From Baffinella frigidus (taxonomy: Eukaryota; Cryptophyceae; Cryptomonadales; Baffinellaceae): 12,020 nt of DNA. A program made the position numbers and the translations under genes. The stretch lies in contig MU646502.1 of assembly GCA_026770585.1 (NCBI GenBank), positions 527,288 to 539,307 of the forward strand, read 5' to 3'. The notes below the pieces were generated by a model, which was not told where the DNA came from, searched no databases, and was given only the letters and a program-made list of their open reading frames with translations. Shown piece by piece: positions 5,044 through 10,635 of the stretch (its first letter is position 1; every line of letters starts with the position of its first letter).

Positions 5044-5144
5044 CTCCAAACCGGCGCCCTTAATCTACCCAAAAGTTGACGGTTTGCATGCGGGTTGACT
5101 TTGGAAAAATCTTCCCACTGGCAGTTGACTGGAAGCCAAGGTAC

Positions 5145-5231
5145 CTGCAGCGACAGGAGGACTGGAGACTCGACAACTTCTTCGAGAGCGGCGATGCAAT
5201 ATCGTGCCGAGGCCACCACGGCACAGAACAC
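5145..5231 (-). CDS. candidate exon VFCAVVASARYCIAALEEVV..., copy b
   Basis: On the minus strand the acceptor CGACTGAG|GTG (AG at 5232-5233) precedes 29 codons. They are VFCAVVASARYCIAALEEVV, then ESPVLLSLQ, followed by CTGCAG|GTACCT. It is 87 bp, phase 0-0. Against the copy at 5336-5449, 12 of the 29 shared codons differ and 10 of those are synonymous (for example TGT/TGC, TAT/TAC, GCC/GCG, CCA/CCG, CTG/CTA). This is strong evidence for protein-level constraint after duplication. Confidence 0.65.
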
Positions 5232-5252
5232 CTCAGTCGATTTTTCGCACCA

Positions 5253-5330
5253 AAGTTGACGGATTGGTACCACAAACCCAGCATGTCAACTCACGCGTAG
5301 TCAGCCAACCCCAGTGAGACAGAGCTAGAA
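5253..5330. mobile_element. AAGTTGAC-N24-GTCAACT element inside a 104-nt predicted intron
   Basis: AAGTTGAC (5253-5260), 24 nt, GTCAACT (5285-5291). To the right GAGACAGAGCTAG (5314-5326) matches the terminus of the 1971-2111 element. The whole predicted intron is 5232-5335. Confidence 0.65.
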
Positions 5331-5335
5331 GATAC

Positions 5336-5449
5336 CTGTAGCGAAAGAAGCACCGGAGACTCTGCGACTTCTTCGAGGGCCGCGATGCAGTATCGTGCCG
5401 AGGCCACCACGGCGCAGAGCACCTCCAGCCGCACCTCCTCTTCATCCAC
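5336..5449 (-). CDS. candidate exon VDEEEVRL-EVLCAVVASARYCIAALEEV..., full-length copy
   Basis: On the minus strand the acceptor AATCCTAG|GTG (AG at 5450-5451) precedes 38 codons. VDEEEVRL is followed by EVLCAVVASARYCIAALEEV and AESPVLLSLQ, then CTACAG|GTATCT. It is 114 bp, phase 0-0, the longest island in the window. Acid-rich start followed by a hydrophobic Ala/Val/Leu helix; no family recognised. A neighbouring copy at 5145 supports coding by synonymous divergence. Two further copies to the right are disrupted by heptamer insertions. An alternative is a recently dead gene in which constraint acted until lately. Confidence 0.65.
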
Positions 5450-5604
5450 CTAGGATTTGTGTTTGGGGTTTGGGCTTGGATTTTTGTGCTGCGGGATTTT
5501 AAAACCCCCTAAATCCTCAAGCCGATGGTTCTCCAAATAAACCCTAGACCCTCCTAAACCCTCAAGCCTATGGTTTCCCAAATAAACCCTAAACCCTGAA
5601 CCCC

Positions 5605-5757
5605 AGCGATGCAGTATCGTGCGGAGGCCACGACGGTTTGGGCTTTGGGCTTTCGGGCTTGGAGAAACCCTAAACCCTCAACCCTAAGATCCTCGAATCC
5701 CTAATAGGATGCCACCACGGCGCATAGCACCTCCAGCCGCACCTCCTCTTCATCCAC
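5605..5757 (-). pseudogene. EVLCAVVASARYC exon split by a heptamer foldback, copy d
   Basis: The 5' part (5707-5757) reads VDEEEVRLEVLCAVVAS with an intact CAG|GTG acceptor and then a TAG. The 3' part (5605-5634) reads VVASARYCIA. The 72 bp between them (5635-5706) is head-to-head heptamer sequence. The 12 bp GTGGTGGCATCC / GTCGTGGCCTCC occurs on both sides, as in a target duplication. Confidence 0.75.
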
Positions 5758-5912
5758 CTGCATTTGTGTTCGGGGTTTCGGGCTTGGAGTTTTGTGCTGC
5801 GGGGTTTTGAAACCCCCTAAATCTTCAAGCCTGTGGTTCTCCACATACACCCTAGACCCTCCTAAACCCTCAAGCCTGTGGTTCTCCAAATAAACCATAA
5901 ACCACAAACCCT

Positions 5913-6053
5913 AGCGATGCAGTATCGTGCCGATGCCACCACAGTTTGGGTTTTGGGCTTTCGGGCTTGGAGACCCCCTAAACCCTAAACCCTAAGGTTA
6001 TCCAAACCCTCAGAGGATGCCATCACGGTGCAGAGCACCTCCTCTCTATCCAC
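5913..6053 (-). pseudogene. EVLCAVVASARYC exon split by a heptamer foldback, copy e
   Basis: Same arrangement as the copy at 5605-5757. The 5' part (6015-6053) reads VDREEVLCTVMAS and the 3' part (5913-5942) reads VVASARYCIA. They are separated by 72 bp of heptamer foldback (5943-6014). It probably arose by duplication of the already interrupted copy. Confidence 0.7.
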
Positions 6054-6066
6054 CTAGGGTTGAGGT

Positions 6067-6120
6067 TTGGGGTGTGGGGTGTGGGGTGTGGGGTGTGGGG
6101 TGTGGGGTGTGGGGTTTGGG
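6067..6120 (+). repeat. GGGGTGT heptamer array, G-quadruplex-prone
   Basis: Six to seven tandem GGGGTGT units flanked by TTTGGGG units. Runs of four G every seven bases on one strand meet the usual quadruplex pattern. Confidence 0.95.
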
Positions 6121-6140
6121 GGTTGGGGTTTGGAGTTTGA

Positions 6141-6390
6141 ACAGATTCAATTCAGTTCCAAACAACATGGCTGACCTGTCCTGGGCATGCACTGTTTCGA
6201 GGGGAGGGTTCCCCTGACAGAGAGAGAGAAAGAGAGATAGAGCATCAACTGTTTGGAGGTTAACACGGCACCGCCCTAGGGTCCTGCCGTAGGCTTATGC
6301 CTAGGAGTATATGACCACCTTAGGGGCGATGCATGCCCTTAATTTCGAGAAACCTCTGTACAGGGGACCCTCGAATGCAACAACCAGCAC
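6141..6390. other. no gene recognised; short GA-rich tract
   Basis: Contains a small hairpin AGGGGAGGGTTCCCCT near 6199-6214 and an AGAGAGAGAAAGAGAGATAGAG tract at 6219-6242. Otherwise it is unique-looking intron-like sequence. Confidence 0.4.
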
Positions 6391-6453
6391 CTGTTCGTCT
6401 ACAGCGCAGTCAGAGCTCCCCGCTCGCCCCTCGGCGCTCCCCGCACCCAAACC
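6391..6453 (-). pseudogene. diverged copy of the ALGAVAHAASSDRTVEEQ exon
   Basis: The minus strand reads GLGAGSAEGRAGSSDCAVDEQ and then an intact CAG|GTGCTG donor. SSD-x-x-V-(E/D)-EQ is conserved with the copies at 6536 and 6811. No clear acceptor is seen. Confidence 0.5.
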
Positions 6454-6535
6454 CGCCAACAAGTCGATTGTACGTCGAGATCGTGGTACAAAGTTAAAAC
6501 GTGCCGCCACCAAACGTTGCAATATCCCCGGAAAC

Positions 6536-6603
6536 CTGCTCCTCGACGGTGCGGTCGGAGCTGGCCGCGTGCGCGACGGCGCCGAGCGCATTCATCGACA
6601 TCC
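6536..6603 (-). pseudogene. copy of the MNALGAVAHAASSDRT exon, shifted acceptor
   Basis: The minus strand reads MSMNALGAVAHAASSDRTVE then EQ, with donor GAGCAG|GTTTCC. The nearest acceptor (ATCACAG at 6604-6605) leaves 68 bp, out of phase by two. The upstream third of the exon (AWKRRNRSAG) is replaced by the microsatellite at 6613-6720. Differences from the copy at 6811 are mostly synonymous, so it may be recently broken or used with another acceptor. Confidence 0.5.
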
Positions 6604-6612
6604 CTGTGATTA

Positions 6613-6720
6613 TGTCTGTCTGTCTGTCTGTCTGTCTGTCTGACTGTCTCTCTCTTTCTCTCTCTCTCTCTGTCTTTCTCTCTCTGTCTGTCCCTCTCTC
6701 TCTCTCTCTCTCTCTCTCTG
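6613..6720 (+). repeat. compound microsatellite (TGTC)n then (TC)n
   Basis: Seven TGTC units are followed by TC-rich repeats. The minus-strand RERERE-type ORFs and plus-strand SLSLSL ORFs here are artefacts of the repeat. On the minus strand it is purine-rich. Confidence 0.98.
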
Positions 6721-6810
6721 CCTAGGGCGTCCATCGCGCCTCGAATAGAGGCGCCTCGAGTAATAAAGGCGTTGAGAGTAATACAGAAGACGCGAGGAAG
6801 AACAAGGAAC

Positions 6811-6906
6811 CTGCTCCTCGATGGTGCGGTCGGAGCTTGCTGCGTGCGCGACGGCGCCGAGCGCATTCATCGCCATGCCTGCCGAGCGGTTGCGTCTCTT
6901 CCACGC
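6811..6906 (-). CDS. candidate exon AWKRRNRSAG-MAMNALGAVAHAASSDRTIE-EQ
   Basis: On the minus strand the acceptor CTAACCAG|GCG (AG at 6907-6908) is followed by 32 codons: AWKRRNRSAG, then MAMNALGAVAHAASSDRTIE, then EQ. The donor is GAGCAG|GTTCCT. It is 96 bp, phase 0-0. It shares its 5' half with 7122-7167 and its 3' half with 6536-6603, in both cases with mainly third-position changes. The MAMNALGAVAHAASSD part is loosely like an armadillo-type helix, but that is not enough to assign a family. Confidence 0.6.
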
Positions 6907-6908
6907 CT

Positions 6909-7121
6909 GGTTAGTGTTTAGTGTTTAGGGTATGGGCGCGCTGGGTGTCGTCCATCCACCTCTACCCTTCCACCTCTACCGAACACCCGTCTGTGCCGCT
7001 GTGGTGTAGGGGTTAGGTTGGGGGATGAGGGTGTAGGGTGTAGGGTGTAGGGTGCAGGGTGTAGGGTGTAGGGTGTAGGGTGTAGGGGTTAGGTTGGGGG
7101 ATGAGGGTGTAGGGTGTAGGG
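6909..7121 (+). repeat. TGTAGGG array with a 76-bp higher-order repeat
   Basis: GGGGTTAGGTTGGGGGATGAGGG occurs near 7008 and 7085, each followed by TGTAGGG units. This gives a nested repeat: heptamers inside a 76-77-bp unit. The array replaces the 3' half of the exon at 7122. Confidence 0.85.
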
Positions 7122-7167
7122 CCGCCGAGCGCGTTCGTCGCCATCCCCGCTGAGCGGTTGCGTCTCT
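7122..7167 (-). pseudogene. 5' fragment of the KRRNRSAGMAMNALG exon
   Basis: The minus strand reads KRRNRSAGMATNALGG and then enters the TGTAGGG array. TCA/TCG, GCG/GCA, GGG/GGC and AAC/AAT are synonymous against the copy at 6811. The acceptor region is altered. Confidence 0.6.
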
Positions 7168-7171
7168 TCCT

Positions 7172-7470
7172 TGCTTGTTTCGTGTTTGATGTTTAGTGTT
7201 TAGGGCTTAGTGTTCAGGGTGAATGGTTTATGGTTAATGGTTAATGTTTTGTGGTTTATGGTTTATGGTTTATGGTTTAGGGTTTAGCGTGTAGGGTAGA
7301 GGTGAGATGATGGGAGCGCTACACCCTGCGTACACCGTACAACCCAAACTCGACACCTAAACCCCCCCACACTAAGAGCGGTATTCAGGGTTTAGGGTTT
7401 AGGGTTAAGGGTCGAGGGTTGATGGTTTAGGGTTTAGGGTTTAGGGTTTAGGGTTTAGGGTTTAGGGAAG
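7172..7470 (+). repeat. degenerate heptamers (TTTAGTG, GGTTTAT, TTTAGGG)
   Basis: Mostly seven-base units, with a GGTTTATGGTTTATGG run at about 7250-7280 and a clean TTTAGGG run at 7425-7468. About 7300-7385 is non-repetitive. Confidence 0.9.
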
Positions 7471-7485
7471 AGGTTGAGGGTAAAC

Positions 7486-7566
7486 CTCGTCACGGCGCTG
7501 CTGCACGAGCACCTTCCGCTTCGACACCCAGCGCGTCGCCACGGTGGTCAGCCTTTGCACATACGG
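7486..7566 (-). CDS. candidate exon PYVQRLTTVATRWVSKR..., copy a
   Basis: On the minus strand the acceptor GGGTTTAG|CCG (AG at 7567-7568) lies inside a heptamer unit. It is followed by 27 codons, PYVQRLTTVATRWVSKRKVL then VQQRRDE, and GACGAG|GTTTACC. It is 81 bp, phase 0-0. Compared with 7679-7783, 7 codons differ and 5 are synonymous. The shorter 5' end appears to be set by where the array was inserted. Confidence 0.6.
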
Positions 7567-7678
7567 CTAAACCCTAACCCCTACACCCTCCACCCTCCAC
7601 CCTCCACCCTAAAAAAATACACCCTACACCTTGAACCCTACACCCTGCACCCTGCACCCCAATCCCCCAATCCCAAAC
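7567..7678 (-). repeat. C-rich heptamer array (CCCTCCA, CCCTACA, CCCTGCA)
   Basis: The G-rich strand is minus, opposite to most arrays here. It separates two copies of the PYVQ exon and would be a 112-nt intron. Its minus strand begins GTTTGGGATTGGGGG and ends GGGTTTAG. Confidence 0.85.
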
Positions 7679-7783
7679 CTCGTCACGGCGCTGCTGCACC
7701 AGGACTTCCCGCTTCGACACCCAGCGTGTCGCCACGGTGGTCAGGCCTTGTACGTACGGTGCCAGGATGCTATCCTCTTGCAC
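7679..7783 (-). CDS. candidate exon VQEDSILAPYVQGLTTVATR-WVSKREVLVQQRRDE, full-length copy
   Basis: Unrecognised product. On the minus strand the acceptor CTCACCACAG|GTG (AG at 7784-7785) precedes 35 codons: VQEDSILAPYVQGLTTVATR followed by WVSKREVLVQQRRDE. The donor is GACGAG|GTTTGG. It is 105 bp, phase 0-0. It agrees in frame with the copies at 7486-7566 and 7930-7992 and with a short remnant at 8183. In both comparisons five sixths to five sevenths of codon differences are synonymous. Confidence 0.65.
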
Positions 7784-7929
7784 CTGTGGTGAGAGGGTTT
7801 CAGACCGCTCCTAGTGCCGTTGGGGCGTAGATGATATTTTTGATCAAATATCTATCTGTACCTGAGATTTTGTTGAATTGGTTCTAGATTTTATTTAATG
7901 TATGCTACGGCGCGTCCCAGGTGCAAGAC

Positions 7930-7992
7930 CCAGCGCGTGGCCACGGCGGTGAGGCCTTGCACGTACGGTGCCAGAATGCTATCCTCTTGCAC
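7930..7992 (-). CDS. candidate exon VQEDSILAPYVQGLTAVATR-W, copy c
   Basis: On the minus strand the acceptor CACGGCAG|GTG (AG at 7993-7994) precedes 21 codons and CGCTGG|GTCTTG, where similarity to the other copies ends. It is 63 bp, phase 0-0 if that GT is used. Against 7679-7783, six codons differ, five synonymously (ATT/ATC, GTG/GTA, CTC/CTG, GCC/GCG, ACG/ACA). Confidence 0.55.
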
Positions 7993-8182
7993 CTGCCGTG
8001 ATGTGTTAGGGGTCAGCGTTTGGGAGTGAGTGTTTGGAGGTTATACCTAGTTTGGTGGTATCGTAGAGTCTATGAATCACTTAGTTCGAGCCCTCCCTGG
8101 ACGCCTTAACTTGATGGTCCGACGTCATAAGTTCAAGAAAAGTCTCCTCCCCTTTGGGGGTTAGCGTTTGCACATGGACGGC

Positions 8183-8203
8183 ACGCTTCGAGACCCAGCG
8201 CGT
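8183..8203 (-). pseudogene. remnant TRWVSKR of the VATRWVSKR exon
   Basis: Seven codons match the VATRWVSKR segment with synonymous differences (GTC/GTG, CGT/CGG). The surrounding frame is open for about 40 codons (...VSTRWVSKRAVHVQTLTPK) but lacks clear splice sites. Confidence 0.45.
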
Positions 8204-8265
8204 CGAAACACGTCACGCCTGGTGGGCTTGTGGGAGGATAACACCAGCAGGGGGCGAATGGAGAC

Positions 8266-8298
8266 CTGCTTTGCAAACGCGCGGTGGTCCAAAATCGC
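8266..8298 (-). CDS. candidate exon AILDHRAFAKQ
   Basis: On the minus strand the acceptor TGCCAGAG|GCG (AG at 8299-8300) precedes 11 codons and AAGCAG|GTCTCC. It is 33 bp, phase 0-0. It corresponds to EAVRDRRAFAKQ at 8405-8464; shared codons differ at GCG/GCC, GAC/GAT, CGC/CGA, TTT/TTC and GCA/GCG, all synonymous. The CT-rich microsatellite directly upstream on the minus strand (8306-8388) would be the polypyrimidine tract. Confidence 0.5.
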
Positions 8299-8305
8299 CT
8301 CTGGC

Positions 8306-8388
8306 AGAGCGAGCGAGCGAGCGAGCGAGAGAGAGAGAGAGACAGGCAGAGTGAGACAGAGAGACACACTGACAGACTGTCTGTCTCT
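8306..8388 (+). repeat. compound microsatellite (GAGC)n, (GA)n, CAGA-type
   Basis: GAGC units lead into GA repeats and then irregular GACAGA. The minus strand is CT-rich and abuts the acceptor of the exon at 8266-8298. Confidence 0.97.
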
Positions 8389-8404
8389 AGGGGGGACGCG
8401 AGAC

Positions 8405-8464
8405 CTGCTTCGCGAAGGCTCGGCGATCCCGTACGGCCTCCAGTGTCTCAAACCGTACCGACAC
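8405..8464 (-). CDS. candidate exon VSVRFETLEAVRDRRAFAKQ
   Basis: On the minus strand the acceptor CTGATTCAG|GTG (AG at 8465-8466) precedes 20 codons and AAGCAG|GTCTCG. It is 60 bp, phase 0-0, with a charged, helical-looking sequence. Its 5' third is shared with 8664-8717 (VSVRFET; GAG/GAA and ACA/ACT synonymous) and its 3' half with 8266-8298. It looks like the intact parent of both. Confidence 0.6.
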
Positions 8465-8477
8465 CTGAATCAGTGTT

Positions 8478-8585
8478 CGGGGTTTAGGGTTTAGGGTTTA
8501 GGATTTAGGATTTAGAGTTTAGGGTTTAGGGTTTAGGGTTTAGGGTTTAGGGGTGAGGGGTGGGTGAGGGATGATGGGTGAGGGT
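8478..8585 (+). repeat. telomere-like TTTAGGG array
   Basis: TTTAGGG and TTTAGGA units followed by GGGTGAGGG variants. Confidence 0.95.
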
Positions 8586-8663
8586 TCTGAGCCTCCAGCG
8601 TTTTCAACAGGCTCATTTGATTTTGTATCACTCAACTCAAGGCTCAAGGGCCTCTTTTAGGAC

Positions 8664-8717
8664 CTGTATCGAGAGTAATAAAGAGGAAATAGAAGAAGTT
8701 TCAAACCGTACCGACAC
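8664..8717 (-). CDS. candidate exon VSVRFETSSISSLLLSIQ
   Basis: On the minus strand the acceptor GCGTGCCAG... (CACGCCAG|GTG, AG at 8718-8719) precedes 18 codons and ATACAG|GTCCTA. It is 54 bp, phase 0-0. The first seven codons match the exon at 8405-8464. The rest (SSISSLLLSIQ) is AT-richer and unrelated, so this is a chimeric copy whose 3' half may come from intron sequence. Confidence 0.45.
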
Positions 8718-8737
8718 CTGGCGTGCGGTTCACCGTT

Positions 8738-8988
8738 TAGGGTTTATGGTTTATGGTTTATGGTTTAGGGTTTAGGGCTGAGAGGTTTAGTGGTGAGGGT
8801 TTCGGGTGCAGGGTTCAGGATTCCAGGTTCAGGGTTTAGGATTCAGGGGTTATGGTTCAGGGCTTAAGGCTTAGGGTTTTAAGGTTTAGGGCTTAGAGGT
8901 TTAGGGGTGAGGGTTCAGGGTTCAGGATGTCGTGTTCAAGATTTAGGATGATGGGATTTATGGTTCAGGGTTGGGTTTAGGTTGTGGG
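8738..8988 (+). repeat. mixed heptamer array (GGTTTAT, TTCAGGG, TTTAGGG)
   Basis: Degenerate seven-base units with frequent TTCAGGG and TTCAGGA. No gene. Confidence 0.9.
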
Positions 8989-8990
8989 AC

Positions 8991-9050
8991 CTCCTCGAGC
9001 GCAGCCATCACCCCCTGCGCCGAAACCGTGCCCCACTCCAGGTCCCCTCC
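8991..9050 (-). CDS. candidate exon GGDLEWGTVSAQGVMAALEE
   Basis: On the minus strand the acceptor AAACCTCAG|GGA (AG at 9051-9052) precedes 20 codons and GAGGAG|GTCCCAC. It is 60 bp, phase 0-0. Two shorter copies at 9151 and 9276 share GDLEWG(T/A) and then pass into heptamers, so this is the longest copy. The product is unrecognised. Confidence 0.5.
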
Positions 9051-9150
9051 CTGAGGTTTGGGGTTTAGGGGGTTTAGGGTTTAGAGTTCAGGGTTGAGGG
9101 TGTAGAGTTTAGAGTTTAGAGTTTAGGGTTTAGTGTTGAGAGTTTGAAAG

Positions 9151-9177
9151 CGTGCCCCACTCCAGGTCTCCTTCGCC
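9151..9177 (-). pseudogene. GEGDLEWGT copy, donor lost
   Basis: The acceptor AACCCCAG is intact (AG at 9178-9179). After nine codons the expected GT is CT (GGCACG|CTTTC). Confidence 0.5.
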
Positions 9178-9275
9178 CTGGGGTTGAGGGTTTAGGGTTC
9201 AGGGTTCAGGGTTCAGGGTTGAGGGTGTGGAGTTTAGGGTCGAGAGTTTAGGGTTTAGGGTTGAGAGTTTGAAAC

Positions 9276-9302
9276 CGCGCCCCACTCCAGGTCCCCTCCA
9301 CC
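9276..9302 (-). CDS. candidate micro-exon GGGDLEWGA
   Basis: On the minus strand the acceptor ACCCCCAG|GGT (AG at 9303-9304) precedes nine codons and GGCGCG|GTTTCA. It is 27 bp, phase 0-0. Relative to 9151 the changes are GGC/GGT and GGA/GGG (synonymous) plus Glu/Gly and Thr/Ala. It may be a truncated copy that still has usable-looking sites. Confidence 0.35.
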
Positions 9303-9606
9303 CTGGGGGTTGGGGTTTAGGGTTTAGGTTTAGGGTGCAGGTTTGGGGTTTAGGTTTGGGGTTTGGTGTTTGGAGTTTGGTGTTTGGTGTTTAGGGTTTA
9401 GGGCCTAGGGCTTAGGGTTTAGGTTTTAGGTTTTAGGGTTCGGAGTCTAGGGTTTTCGGATTTTCGGTTTTGAGCTTTCGGTTTTCGGTTTTCGGTCTTC
9501 GGTTTTAGGGTTGAGGGTCAGGGTTAGAGGAGCGCTGCACAATGTTGCGCCTGGAAACCTAAAGCGTTTGAACGCGATTCAGGGCTGAGGGTTTGGGGTT
9601 GAGGAC

Positions 9607-9669
9607 CTCCGTGGCGTGCGCCTGCCCCTCCCCTCCCACCTCATCCCCCGAGAGACGGTGGATCGCGAG
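9607..9669 (-). pseudogene. 3' part of the ALAIHRLSGDE exon, copy a
   Basis: The minus strand reads LAIHRLSGDEVGGEGQAHAT then E, with donor ACGGAG|GTCCTC. The 5' part (VEALLEAGNA) is replaced by the AT-rich decamer array at 9670-9840. CGT/CGG, GAG/GAA and GCG/GCA are synonymous against the copy at 9895. Confidence 0.55.
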
Positions 9670-9840
9670 CGTTTTGAAACGTATTCTAAAGCGTTTTATC
9701 GCGTTTTAAAACGTTATACAGCGTTATATAACGTTTTAACGCGCTCTCGAGGAGCGATATCGCTACAACGTTTTAAAGCACTTTACAACGCTTAGAAGCG
9801 CTATACAACACGCTTAAAAGCGCTATACAACAAAATTTAA
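9670..9840. repeat. degenerate about 10-bp repeat of GCGTTTTA / GCGCTATACAAC type, dyad symmetric
   Basis: The left half has GCGTTTTA and ACGTTATA units; the right half has the inverted form (TACAACGCTT, GCGCTATACAAC). The centre has CTCGAG and the perfect palindrome AGCGATATCGCT. The spacing is close to one helical turn. Confidence 0.75.
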
Positions 9841-9894
9841 AAAAAATAAAACGCCTTAAAACCCTTGAGGGTTTTGAGGTTTGGGTTGTAGGAC

Positions 9895-9987
9895 CTCCGT
9901 GGCGTGTGCCTCCCCTTCCCCTCCCGCCTCATCCCCCGAGAGCCGGTGGATCGCGAGCGCGTTTCCTGCCTCGAGGAGAGCCTCCAC
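9895..9987 (-). CDS. candidate exon VEALLEAGNALAIHRLSGDE-AGGEGEAHATE, full-length copy
   Basis: On the minus strand the acceptor CGCGCGCAG|GTG (AG at 9988-9989) precedes 31 codons: VEALLEAGNALAIHRLSGDE then AGGEGEAHATE. The donor is ACGGAG|GTCCTA. It is 93 bp, phase 0-0. The first 20 codons are repeated at 10162-10221 with only GCT/GCC changed. The last 21 are repeated at 9607-9669. It reads as an amphipathic helix followed by an acidic Gly/Glu linker. Family unknown. Confidence 0.6.
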
Positions 9988-9989
9988 CT

Positions 9990-10135
9990 GCGCGCGTTTG
10001 ATTTGATTTAAATTGGTTTTGATCTAATTTTTAAAAAATCGCGTTTGATTTGATTTAAATTTATTTTGATTGGATTTAAATAAATTTAAATTGAATTATT
10101 TAATATTTAAGTTAAATCAAGTCAAAATTTGAAAT
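9990..10135. repeat. AT-rich foldback of TTTGATTTGATTTAAA units
   Basis: GCGTTTGATTTGATTTAAA occurs near 9994 and 10042 and again at 10229. AAATCAAGTCAAAATTTGAAATT at the right end opposes the left units. It lies in the intron between two copies of the VEALLEAGN exon. Confidence 0.75.
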
Positions 10136-10161
10136 TCCCCTCCCTCACTGCCCTCCCGCCT

Positions 10162-10221
10162 CTCATCCCCCGAGAGCCGGTGGATCGCGAGCGCGTTTCC
10201 TGCCTCGAGGAGGGCCTCCAC
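10162..10221 (-). CDS. candidate exon VEALLEAGNALAIHRLSGDE, copy c
   Basis: The acceptor CGCGCGCAG|GTG is intact (AG at 10222-10223). Twenty codons match copy b, then RREGSEGGEF follows without a clear in-phase donor. It may be 3'-damaged. The 5' flank contains a perfect hairpin at 10234-10259. Confidence 0.5.
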
Positions 10222-10233
10222 CTGCGCGCGTTT

Positions 10234-10259
10234 GATTTGATTTAAAACTAAATCAAATC
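10234..10259. repeat. perfect 11-bp stem, 4-nt loop hairpin
   Basis: GATTTGATTTA (10234-10244), AAAC, TAAATCAAATC (10249-10259). It is 13 nt upstream (minus strand) of the exon's acceptor at 10222. Confidence 0.95.
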
Positions 10260-10500
10260 TGCTTTAACTCAAAATTCGGATATGACCCCTGATTTGATCT
10301 CTGAAACCTCCGTCCACTTTCGGCGTGGAAGCAGTGTCTGCACCCAACTGCAGGGCTCTGCAACAATCAGTCAACCCACAAACCTGGGAGATCAACTTCC
10401 GGTCTCTTCATTTTCAGGAGTCCAGATTGACTCAGGCAGAGCGATGGGGCGGACGACATCTGATTGTTGTGTTTGTTAAGAACATACGGTGAATAGGGTT
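10260..10500. other. unique sequence, no exon assigned
   Basis: This is the longest stretch without repeats. A plus-strand frame is open for 65 codons (10282-10479) but shows no supporting signal. On the minus strand ATTGTTGCAG and CCCAG|GTTTGTG are splice-like. A 10-codon phase-0 interval (TLLPRRKWTE ending GGAG|GTTTC) is possible, but without a second copy I cannot support it. Confidence 0.25.
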
Positions 10501-10596
10501 TGGGGTTCAGGTTGTTGGGTGCAGGGTGTAGGGTTTAGGGGTTAAGATTCTAGCAAGGGGTCTTCTTGTGGGACACGGCACGGGCGGAAGGTGGAC

Positions 10597-10635
10597 CTGG
10601 GCGTAGGTCACGTTCCAAAGCGTTTGTGTAAAAAC
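10597..10635 (-). CDS. candidate exon VFTQTLWNVTYAQ
   Basis: On the minus strand the acceptor TTTTCATGCAG|GTT (AG at 10636-10637) precedes 13 codons and CGCCCAG|GTCCACC. It is 39 bp, phase 0-0. There is no coding paralogue, so support is from splice signals and length only. Most of it is also the left arm of a 27-bp inverted repeat whose other arm lies in the upstream intron. Confidence 0.35.

Larger units (their letters stand above)
5403..6053. repeat. 308-bp tandem repeat, two units plus start of a third
   Basis: GCCACCACGG at 5403 and 5711 and GCCATCACGG at 6019 give two exact 308-bp steps. Each unit holds a broken VVASARYC exon and long G-rich followed by C-rich heptamer stretches (for example TTTGGGGTTTGGGC then AAACCCCCTAAATCC), which can fold back. 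Confidence 0.85.
9053..9520 (+). repeat. heptamer arrays in a 124-bp higher-order repeat, then GGTTTTC units
   Basis: GCCCCACTCCAGGTC occurs at 9030, 9154 and 9279 (spacing 124 and 125), with heptamers between. From about 9303 the array is TTTGGGG, TTTGGTG and TTTAGGG, ending in GGTTTTC units at 9455-9505. Confidence 0.9.

Noticed and set aside
4845-5273. 142-codon minus-strand ORF containing VVASARYC
   Set aside because: It includes the correct frame of the exon at 5145-5231 but then reads through the intron and a decayed copy. The conserved part stops at the CTGCAG|GT donor.
6399-6866. 155-codon minus-strand ORF with RERERE and TDRQTDRQ runs
   Set aside because: Microsatellite translation joined to wrong-frame readings of two exon copies.
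8085-8110. Possible tRNA B-box (AGTTCGAGCCC)
   Set aside because: The T-stem does not pair and no A-box or acceptor stem is found at the right distance.
10282-10479. 65-codon plus-strand ORF in unique sequence
   Set aside because: It is the only plus-strand candidate outside repeats, with no paralogue, no recognised motif, and lying within what is otherwise a minus-strand gene. The length is unremarkable.
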